Assembly: GCA_963759115.1 (NCBI GenBank)
Contig: CAVWXT010000002.1
Span: 310,001 to 374,000, forward strand
Source of the DNA: CAVWXT01 sp963759115
Lineage (GTDB): Bacteria; Planctomycetota; Planctomycetia; Pirellulales; Thermoguttaceae
Reading direction: 5' to 3'
DNA length: 64,000 bases
Positions 57,478 to 64,000 of this stretch are shown piece by piece. The number at the start of each line of letters is the position of its first letter. Position 1 is the stretch's first letter. A model generated the notes under the pieces. It had not been told where the DNA came from. It made no database searches and saw only the letters and a program-made list of their open reading frames with translations. The position numbers were made by a program, and so were the translations under genes.

Positions 57478-57928
57478 GAGCGCGCGCGAGCAAATACTTG
57501 GTGATGCTTACGGAGGCACCTGCCTTCAAGACCGGCTCGGGAATCGCGGTCCCTTCCTCAAAGGAATGCGGGCGTTCGGCCCCCGGCGACGCCTGGACGA
57601 TGCGGACCCGTGCGCCTTCCCACCGGTAGATGCACTTGGATTGTCCGCTCGGGCCAGGAACGTTGAAGTCCAACCACCTTGGTTCCTGGAAAGGATTAGC
57701 TGCGTACTGATCCTGCTTGAATTCGACGGTGGCCATTTGGCCATTCGGGAGCATGACAGGGGTCCCGTTGTCGGAGACGATTTGCCATATCCCATCAAGC
57801 AGTGCCCGCTCGTGGCGGACTCGCTGGACGCGGTACGCGTACCAGCTACCAATGCAGGCGACGATGAAGAGGAAGAGCAGCAATGTCCGCAACGCGAATT
57901 GATGTCCGTTGGTGTGCGTTGTCTGCAT
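57455..57928 (-). CDS. Membrane-anchored protein with TIGR03067-like domain
   Basis: A 157-residue protein. The N-terminal anchor FALRTLLLFLFIVACIGSWY is a type I have seen in many planctomycete membrane proteins. The domain LLDGIWQIVSDNGTPVMLPN, MATVEFKQDQY and SKCIYRWEGARVRIVQASPG resembles the small beta-rich TIGR03067 proteins. Its last 14 bases lie inside the attC-like element. Function unknown. Confidence 0.65.
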   Translation of the reverse strand: MQTTHTNGHQFALRTLLLFLFIVACIGSWYAYRVQRVRHERALLDGIWQIVSDNGTPVMLPNGQMATVEFKQDQYAANPFQEPRWLDFNVPGPSGQSKCIYRWEGARVRIVQASPGAERPHSFEEGTAIPEPVLKAGASVSITKYLLARAPPTPPAR

Positions 57929-58377
57929 GGCGCCTCCAATTGCCGGTCAACGGGTCTTTAGCGCACTAACTGTCAACTAAACCGGTCAACCTGGATAGAC
58001 GGGGGGCTATGGCTAAAGTCAACCACGGTCCGAAAGCCAAGTATACACCTTCTCCGGGTGGCAATGCAACCCCGAGAAACGCACCCACTGATAAGCACCC
58101 ATAACTGCGAATCACTACGCTAGCACGCCTCCCAGAGCGCCGTGTTGTACGCCTCGCACCATTGGACGTAATACTCCTAGCAGACTTGCGGCGTGTTGCC
58201 CACTATCCGATGTTAATCTGGGTTAGCACGCAGCAACGATCCTGCCCGACGACGAGATTCGCACTCCCCATTAGATGGGTACTTGACGCCTGATGAAGTG
58301 CGCATTTAACTGAACTGCCACATAATTGCCCTTGAACGTGGCCCTTGGGAACCTATAATTTCGGGATTCGCCACCAT
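57929..58377. other. Intergenic region between the cassette-like genes and tRNA-Gly
   Basis: About 450 bp, clearly lower in GC than the genome average, without a supported gene or a third attC-like copy. It may hold the tRNA promoter and decayed cassette material. Confidence 0.45.
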
Positions 58378-58450
58378 GCGGGTGTAGCTCAGTTGGTAGA
58401 GCACGACGTTGCCAACGTCGTTGTCGTGGGTTCGAACCCCATCACCCGCT
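58378..58450 (+). tRNA. tRNA-Gly (GCC)
   Basis: A 73-base cloverleaf: acceptor GCGGGTG/CACCCGC, D arm GCTCAGTTGGTAGAGC, anticodon stem ACGTT-GCC-AACGT with anticodon GCC, and T arm GTGGGTTCGAACCCCAT. The discriminator base is T and CCA is not encoded. Confidence 0.97.
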
Positions 58451-58487
58451 CTTCGCGTTCGACGGAATCTTACACCCCGGCACGATC

Positions 58488-60038
58488 ATGTCCGACACCG
58501 ACAACGACAAACTGGCTGAGGCCGTCTCCACTTCCGACGAGGCCGAGGGTGCGGAAGGCGAAGAAGAGGCCCAACGGCTCGCGCTGGAGGTGAAGGTCGA
58601 CAACCGCAGCACGTGCGAGCGCCACGTCACGGTCACGATCCCCCGCGACGACATCGACCGCTACTTCGACAAGGAATTCACCGAACTGATGCCGACGGCG
58701 CACGTGCCGGGCTTTCGGCCGGGCCGGGCCCCGCGGAAACTGGTGGAGACCCGCTTTCGCAAAGACATCGCCGGGAAGGTCAAGGGCGAACTGCTGATGA
58801 AAAGCCTCGCCCAGGTGAACGAGGAACAGAAGCTGTCGGCCATCAGCGAGCCGGATTTCGACTTCGAGGCGGTGGAGATGCCCGAGGACGGGGCGCTGAC
58901 GTTCGAGTTCGACATCGAGGTTCGCCCCGAGTTCGAGATGCCCAAGTGGAAGGGGCTGGCGATCGAGAAACCGACGCGGGCCTACAGCGACGCCGACGTG
59001 AGCCAGACGCTGGAAGGCATTTTGGCCCGCCGCGGCCGGTTGGTGCCGTTCGCGGGGGCGGCCGAGCCCGGCGACTACATCACCACCAACCTGACCTTCA
59101 AACATGAAAACCAGGTGTTGGCCAGCGCCAACGAGGAAGTCATCCGCATCCGCCCCGTGCTGAGCTTCCGCGACGGCAAGATTGAGAATTTCGACGGTTT
59201 GATGGCCGGCGTCCGGGCCGGCGAGACTCGCCAGGGCGAGGCTCAACTGAGCGACGACGCCCCCAATGCCGCGCTCCGCGGGCAGAAGGTCACGGCCGTC
59301 TTCGAGGTGCTGGAGGTGAAGAAGCTCGAAATGCCCGAGGTGACGCCCGAGTTGCTCGACGAATTGGGCGGCTTCCAAGACGAGGCGGAGCTGCGCGACG
59401 GCATCCGCGACCAACTCGCCCGGCAGTTGGATTACGAGCAGCACCGCCGGGCCCGCGAACAGATCACCGCGGCCCTGACCGAGGCCGCCCATTGGGATCT
59501 GCCGCCCGCCATGTTGCAGCGGCAGAGCCGGCGGGAGTTGCAGCGGGCCGTCATGGAGTTGCAGCGGAGCGGGTTCAGCGAGGAGGAAATCCGCGCCCAC
59601 GAGAACGCCCTGCGGCAGAACAGCGCGGCCGCCACGGCCCGGGCGCTCAAGGAGCACTTCATCCTCGAACGCATCGCCGAAGAAGAGGAAATCGACGCCA
59701 GCGAAGAGGATTACGAGGCCGAGATTCGGCTGCTGGCCAGCCAGAGCGGCGAGTCGGCGCGGCGCGTGCGGGCGCGGCTGGAGAAGAGCGGCTCGATGGA
59801 CGTGCTGCGAAACCAGATCATCGAGCGCAAGGTGATCGAGCGGATCCTCGCCGACGCCAGGTTCAAGGAAGTGCCCTACGAGATCCGCCGCACCGACGAA
59901 GAGGCGGTCGACCACGCGGCCGGCGGCGGCGAACACGCCGACATCCCCGAGGCCAAGTACGACGAAGAGGAAAAGGTGCCCGAGGGGAAGTATGAGGGAC
60001 CGGCCGAGCGCGAGGAAGGGCGGGAGCCCAGGCACTAG
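58488..60038 (+). CDS. tig: Trigger factor, ribosome-associated chaperone
   Basis: A 516-residue protein. The ribosome-binding domain carries the signature GFRPGRAPRKLVE (residues about 73-85). The PPIase domain (PGDYITTNLTFK; FDGLMAGVRAGETRQGE) and the long helical C-terminal domain (LLDELGGFQDEAELRDGIRD; ALTEAAHWDLPPAMLQRQ) follow. An acidic extension at the N-terminus (EAEGAEGEEEA) and a charged tail are unusual in length. It lies directly before two clpP genes, the common tig-clpP order. Confidence 0.96.
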   Translation: MSDTDNDKLAEAVSTSDEAEGAEGEEEAQRLALEVKVDNRSTCERHVTVTIPRDDIDRYFDKEFTELMPTAHVPGFRPGRAPRKLVETRFRKDIAGKVKGELLMKSLAQVNEEQKLSAISEPDFDFEAVEMPEDGALTFEFDIEVRPEFEMPKWKGLAIEKPTRAYSDADVSQTLEGILARRGRLVPFAGAAEPGDYITTNLTFKHENQVLASANEEVIRIRPVLSFRDGKIENFDGLMAGVRAGETRQGEAQLSDDAPNAALRGQKVTAVFEVLEVKKLEMPEVTPELLDELGGFQDEAELRDGIRDQLARQLDYEQHRRAREQITAALTEAAHWDLPPAMLQRQSRRELQRAVMELQRSGFSEEEIRAHENALRQNSAAATARALKEHFILERIAEEEEIDASEEDYEAEIRLLASQSGESARRVRARLEKSGSMDVLRNQIIERKVIERILADARFKEVPYEIRRTDEEAVDHAAGGGEHADIPEAKYDEEEKVPEGKYEGPAEREEGREPRH

Positions 60039-60178
60039 AAGGTGGGATTGAAGGCGAGGTAAACCACGGATCAACGCAGATCGACATGGAAGTAAATGAC
60101 AGATTGCAAATTGAAGACTGACGATTTGCAGTTGGCACTTTTCAATTTGCTGTCCCTGATTCCGATGAAGGACCATCT

Positions 60179-60805
60179 ATGAGTGAATTTCCGGGGCCGA
60201 TGATTATGGATCCCCGCCTGGCCTACCGCGACTATCAGCGCCAGCGGCAAATGACGCTCGGCGATCTCTTGCTGGAGAACCGCATCATCCTCCTACAGGG
60301 CGAGATCCACGACGGCAACGCCAACGAGTTGGTGATGAAGCTGTTGTACTTGCAGAGCGAAAACCGCCGCAAGGACATCCACTTTTACATCAATTCGCCC
60401 GGCGGCAGCGTCAGCGCCACCTTGGCGATCTACGACACGATGCAGATTCTCAGTTGCCCGGTGGCCACCTATTGCGTGGGACTGGCGGCCAGCGGCGGGG
60501 CCGTGCTGCTGGGCGGCGGCGCCAAGGGCAAGCGCTTCGCCCTGCCGCACGCCAAGGTGATGATCCATCAGCCCTACGGACAGGTCGGCGGCCAGATCTC
60601 CGACATCGAAATCCAGGCCAACGAGATCCTCCGCACCCGCGAAGTCTTGAATGCGATCCTCGCCCAGCACACCGGGCAGCCCATCGAACGCATCGGCAAA
60701 GACACCGACCGCGATTTCTACATGACCGCCGAACAGGCCAAGGAATACGGCATCGTCGACGATATCCTCACCAAGCAGAAGGTGGACGTGGAGGATGACA
60801 AGTAA
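60179..60805 (+). CDS. clpP: ClpP-family serine protease subunit, first copy
   Basis: A 208-residue subunit of the ATP-dependent Clp protease. Catalytic Ser105 is in GLAASGGAVL, His130 in VMIHQPYG and the Asp in GKDTDRDFYM. FYINSPGGSVSATLAIYDTM is typical. The Ser motif is ASG rather than the usual ASM, so this copy may differ in substrate or in pairing. It ends one base before the second clpP, with which it may form a mixed-ring particle. No clpX follows within the window. Confidence 0.95.
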   Translation: MSEFPGPMIMDPRLAYRDYQRQRQMTLGDLLLENRIILLQGEIHDGNANELVMKLLYLQSENRRKDIHFYINSPGGSVSATLAIYDTMQILSCPVATYCVGLAASGGAVLLGGGAKGKRFALPHAKVMIHQPYGQVGGQISDIEIQANEILRTREVLNAILAQHTGQPIERIGKDTDRDFYMTAEQAKEYGIVDDILTKQKVDVEDDK

Positions 60806-61396
60806 ATGACTCTCATTCCTTTTGTCATCGAGAAGAGCGGCCGCGAAGAGCGGGCGATGGACATCTACAGCCGCCTGCTCAAGGATCGCATCGTCTTCAT
60901 CGGCTCGCAGATCAACGATGACGTGTCCAACGCCGTGGTCGCCCAACTGCTCTTCCTCCAGTCGGAAGACCCCAAGGCCGACGTCCACATGTACATCAAC
61001 TCGCCGGGCGGGAGCATCTCGGCGGGGCTGGCCATTTACGACACGATGCAGTTCATCAACTGCGACGTGGCCACCTACTGCGTCGGCCAGGCCGCCTCGA
61101 TGGGGGCCGTCCTCCTGGCCGCCGGCGCCCAAGGCAAACGCAAGGCCCTGCCCAACTCGCGGATCATGATCCACCAGCCCCTGGCCGGCGCCGAGGGCAC
61201 CGCCGAAGAAATCATCATCCACGCCAAGGAGTTCATCAAAGTCAAGGAACGGCTCAATCGCATCCTGATCAAGCACACCGGCCATCCCCTGGAAAAAATC
61301 GAGCAAGACACCGATCGCGACCGCTTCATGTCGGCCGAGGAGGCTTTGGAATACGGTTTGATCGACCACGTGATCGAACACGCGGGACAAGCATAG
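60806..61396 (+). CDS. clpP: ClpP-family serine protease subunit, second copy
   Basis: A 196-residue protein with the canonical triad: Ser98 in GQAASMGAVLL, His123 in IMIHQPLA and Asp in EQDTDRDRFM. Its length and motifs match E. coli ClpP closely. It starts at the ATG immediately after the stop of the first copy (TAAATG), so translation is coupled. Acts in the cytoplasm as a tetradecamer with a Clp ATPase. Confidence 0.96.
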   Translation: MTLIPFVIEKSGREERAMDIYSRLLKDRIVFIGSQINDDVSNAVVAQLLFLQSEDPKADVHMYINSPGGSISAGLAIYDTMQFINCDVATYCVGQAASMGAVLLAAGAQGKRKALPNSRIMIHQPLAGAEGTAEEIIIHAKEFIKVKERLNRILIKHTGHPLEKIEQDTDRDRFMSAEEALEYGLIDHVIEHAGQA

Positions 61397-61625
61397 TCGC
61401 TAGTGGTTAGTGAGTGTCAGGAAAGCGACCTCGGAGACAATAGCCGTCGGCGGAAGCCGGCGGGTGGCGCCATCACGGGCCTGAAACCGCCGGATTCCGC
61501 TAGCGGCTGCGTCTTATCTGACAATACTCTTATCATCGCACGGGTATCGAGCTTTCGCGGGCATGGCCAAGGATGGCTGTGTGCTGGATGGCCGTTCGGC
61601 TATCGAGATGCAAGGAAGCAATATC

Positions 61626-62746
61626 ATGAAATCCTGGCAGTTCGCCGTCGTGGGCCTGGCCCTATTGGCAACCAGCGGGTGCCGGAGCGATCCCAACGTC
61701 GCCATTCTCGAGCGGCAGCTCCGTCTCCAGGAGGACGAAATCTACCGGCTGCGCGACAGGGTGCGCGATATCGCAGGAATGCACGCCGGCCGGAGACGAT
61801 CGGCCCGTGAGGTCTTCGAAGTCGGCCGAGGCTGCGGAACCGGAGTCCCGAACGCCGCGTCGCAGGGGCGGCTCCGCTGCGCCGGGCAATGTGGCGCCGC
61901 CGAGCATCGAATTGCCCTCGAAGCCGGCCGGCGAGGTTCCCGACACGCTGAAGATCCGGCCCGGCTCGACGCCCCCCAACGTCCCCGAGGTGCCCGACGT
62001 GCCCGAGAACTTGCGCGGGCCGTCGAAAAACGACCGGCCCTCGCGTGGATGGTCCAAACCTGGAGCGGGCGACGAGCGAATTCCGCGGCCGGCCGGGCAG
62101 CCTCACCATGGCCTCGCAATCGGCCGCGGCCGAGCCCTTCACACCTTCGGGCGACAGCCGGCGGGCCGCCTCCATCACCCTCAATCGCACGCTAACCGGC
62201 GGCATCAACGCCGGCGACCACTCGGACGATCAGGGGCTGCTGGTGGTCGTCGAGCCGCGCGACCGCGCGGGGCGAACGGTCGATGCCCCGGCCGACGTGA
62301 GCATCGTCGTCTTCGATTCGGCAATGCGGGACGAGGAGGGACATGCGGTGCGGGTGGCCCGCTGGGATTTTGCCGCCGCCGAAACGGCCGCCATGTTCCG
62401 CCGCACCGGCGCGACGGGCGCCATCCACCTGATGATGACCTGGCCGGAAGAGCCGCCCAAGCACGGTAAATTGCACCTCTTCGTGCGTTACGTCACGGCC
62501 GACGGCCGGAAGTTGGAGGCCAATCAGCCGGTCGAGGTGGCCGTAGCGGGCGAGAAGACGGCCCGGTGGAACCCCGCCGAGTCGCCCTCCCGAGGCGAGC
62601 GGCTTGCAGAGGGCGAGCCGGCGCCGGAGGCGTGGCGGCCCAACGAGTTGCCCACGGCCCGCGTGCCTGGCCCGTCGCCGTACCTGACGACCGGCGGCGA
62701 CGCCGGGAACCCCGCTCGGCCGATTTGGTCGCCGGAACGGCGATAA
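61626..62746 (+). CDS. Lipoprotein of unknown function, frameshifted
   Basis: About 370 residues. Starts MKSWQFAVVGLALLATSGC with a lipobox (lipidation on Cys19) and AAGGAAG upstream of ATG 61626. A short coiled coil (NVAILERQLRLQEDEIYRLR) follows, then a Pro/Ser-rich linker in a second frame (from about 61800) and a C-terminal beta-rich domain in a third (from about 62050): LTMASQSAAAEPFTPSG, DQGLLVVVEPRDRAGRTVDA, HLMMTWPEEPPKHGKLHLFV. The end is Pro/Arg-rich. Anchored in a membrane facing the periplasm; partner unknown. Confidence 0.78.
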
Positions 62747-62863
62747 ACTGGAAAACCTGCCGAGGAGGCGGGGAATGGGACAAAGAAACCCGTATAGGGC
62801 GTCCGGCTGTTTCTTGCTACAATCGCCGCCCAATCTGCGTTCCTTGTCAATGGGAGAGAACCC

Positions 62864-63865
62864 ATGAAGCCCAGCTTCCGCCTGTTTGCACTGTTCGCCT
62901 TTGCAGTCATGGTAATGACGGTTCCCGCGTTGGCCCAAACCCACCCGTTGCGCGGGCCGCAACCGTCGGGCAATGCCGCCGAAGCGGATCAGCCGGTCCG
63001 GCCGCAGACGCCGGTGCTCGTGCCGCGCGTCCGCCAGGTGCCCGGCGAGCAGCAGCCGGCTCAGTCGCAGTTGGCCGCGGCGCCCTTTACGTTGACGCCG
63101 CAAGAAGAAGCCCAGGTCGATCGCGTGCTGAACCTGTGGGAAAAACGGAACCGCGACATCAAGACCTTCGACTGCCAGTTCAAGCGTTGGATCTATGATT
63201 TCGTGTTTGCCGCTCCCGAGCCGAACCAGCCGGGCCGGCCCACGGCCACCATCGAACTGGGCTCGATCAAGTATGCCGCGCCCGATCGGGGAATGTTCCG
63301 CGTCGAAAAGATTGAAAAGGACGGCAAGTTGGCGCCGATCGACGACTCCCGCGCCGAGTACTGGATTTCCGACGGCAAGTCGATCTTCGAGTACAAGTAC
63401 ACGGCCACTCCGAAGCAGTTGATCGAGCACAAGCTGCCGCCGGAGCTTCAGGGCAAGGCGATTGCCGACAGCCCGCTGCCGTTTCTCTTCGGCGCCGAAG
63501 CCAAAAAACTCAAGGAGCGGTATTTCCTCCGCATTGTCACGCCGCCGGACGTGAAGGACCAGATCTTCCTGGAGGCGTTTCCTCGCTTCCAGCGAGACGC
63601 CGCCAACTTCCATCACGCGCAGTTGATCATCAAAACGGAAGGGATGACGCCCTTCGGTTTGATGCTGATGCAGCCCAACGGGAAGGACTACACGACGTAC
63701 CAGTTCTACGACATCGTGGTGAACGATCCGTTGCGGCTGTTCAAGGGCGATCCGTTCCGCCCGTTCACGCCCTTGGGCTGGCAGAAGGTGATCGACAACT
63801 CGGCGCTGGCGCCGCCCGTCACGCTGCAGCAGGCCCGCCGCCCGACCAACGGCGGTCAGCGATGA
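62864..63865 (+). CDS. Exported TIGR03009-type protein (LolA-like fold suspected)
   Basis: A 333-residue protein with a signal peptide (LFALFAFAVMVMTVPALAQ). A Pro/Gln-rich stretch is followed by a domain beginning LTPQEEAQVDRVLNLWEKRN, then IKTFDCQFKRWIYD, DRGMFRVEKIEKDG, EYWISDGKSIFEYKY and LPFLFGAEAKKLKERYFLRI. This matches the TIGR03009 planctomycete family; the beta-rich layout resembles LolA-type lipid carriers, which is inference. Gene intact, GGGAGAG before the ATG. Confidence 0.88.
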   Translation: MKPSFRLFALFAFAVMVMTVPALAQTHPLRGPQPSGNAAEADQPVRPQTPVLVPRVRQVPGEQQPAQSQLAAAPFTLTPQEEAQVDRVLNLWEKRNRDIKTFDCQFKRWIYDFVFAAPEPNQPGRPTATIELGSIKYAAPDRGMFRVEKIEKDGKLAPIDDSRAEYWISDGKSIFEYKYTATPKQLIEHKLPPELQGKAIADSPLPFLFGAEAKKLKERYFLRIVTPPDVKDQIFLEAFPRFQRDAANFHHAQLIIKTEGMTPFGLMLMQPNGKDYTTYQFYDIVVNDPLRLFKGDPFRPFTPLGWQKVIDNSALAPPVTLQQARRPTNGGQR

Positions 63866-63950
63866 GTTGAACCTTGCTGCGGGATGCGGACCGTTGCTGC
63901 TTAACGCCGACAACCGTCCCGGTAGGAGACTCTTGACAGGGGTCGATCCC

Positions 63951-64000
63951 ATGCTCCAACGCATCGGTTTGCACACGTGGATTGTGGTGTTCTTGGCGGC
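63951..64000 (+). CDS. Start of a further gene, cut by the window edge
   Basis: ATG 63951 opens a frame reading MLQRIGLHTWIVVFLAA, a hydrophobic start compatible with a signal peptide or membrane helix. Only 16 codons are available, so no family can be named. Confidence 0.5.
   Translation, partial: MLQRIGLHTWIVVFLA

Noticed and set aside
57960..58370. A third attC-like element upstream of the second cassette gene
   Set aside because: No pair of CGCCTG-type arms or AAC/GTT boxes with the same geometry is visible.
1..64000. Long ORFs antisense to the PKS, NRPS and kinase genes (for example 12006-13892, 13637-15892, 40521-42230, 62192-63976)
   Set aside because: They are mirror frames of high-GC coding DNA, without starts, domains or sensible composition, and they conflict with clearly conserved proteins on the other strand.
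1..64000. CRISPR arrays or rRNA genes
   Set aside because: No regularly spaced direct repeats and no rRNA-like sequence were seen; the only RNA genes supported are tRNA-Gly and the intron.

Overview
The window looks like a chromosomal stretch of a high-GC planctomycete, probably Pirellulales-like, although the genus cannot be fixed from sequence alone. Evidence includes families I know mainly from planctomycetes (a TIGR03009-type protein, a TIGR03067-like membrane-anchored protein, a DUF6800-type mini-protein, a TonB-less ExbB/ExbD system next to a prenyltransferase-like toroid protein) and the dense, recurring intergenic inverted repeats. Many genes switch reading frame once or more, and the cases I traced fall at short G/C homopolymers. 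Most frameshifts are therefore probably consensus errors rather than true pseudogenes, and such genes are reported as one interrupted CDS.

Region 1 (1-22502, all minus strand) is a biosynthetic cluster. A fatty-acyl-AMP ligase with a fused carrier domain is followed by a fully reducing type I PKS (KS-AT-DH-ER-KR-ACP). Next comes a hybrid KS-AT-PCP-C-A-PCP-C-TE protein, then a cyclic-peptide-type ABC exporter and a MacA/MacB-like tripartite pump. The hybrid's PKS half is degenerate: the HGTGT histidine is Gln, the AT serine is Gly, and the AT small subdomain is missing. Its single A domain has an ornithine-like specificity code, and its last C domain leads straight into a thioesterase. I infer a lipo-amino-acid or lipopeptide: a fatty acid, extended by one malonate and reduced, joined to an Orn-like residue, then released by an unusual C-TE pair and exported.

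Region 2 (23239-34763) is mostly housekeeping and lineage-specific: RluB-type pseudouridine synthase, a membrane protein with split acyl-carrier-like halves, secreted and TPR proteins, a minus-strand PIG-L deacetylase / DegT aminotransferase / hydroxypyruvate isomerase operon ending in a TatA-like zinc-ribbon protein, guaB with a low-GC patch, and a SYLF protein. Region 3 (34764-37681, minus) is an NAD/ADP-ribose recycling cassette: pncB, a nicotinamidase-Nudix fusion and the 5' remnant of an ADP-ribosylglycohydrolase. Region 4 (37786-43207, minus) is a sensor operon: a PAS protein that has lost most of its DUF3365 sensor, a very large histidine kinase and a response regulator.

Region 5 (43602-45799) is a nested mobile element. 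A group II intron lies three bases after a 21-bp inverted repeat, as class C introns do, and carries an ISAzo13-like IS with 3-bp target duplications. Region 6 (45880-54748) holds a TPR protein, ExbB/ExbD and a toroid protein, two TatA-like genes and glyA. Region 7 (54788-57928) is accessory: an orphan MazE-like antitoxin, a DUF4258/YgiT pair, a response regulator, and two small minus-strand genes each followed by an attC-like structured repeat, resembling a cassette array without an integrase. Region 8 (58378-64000) has tRNA-Gly(GCC), trigger factor, two tandem clpP genes, a lipoprotein, a TIGR03009-type protein and the start of a further gene.
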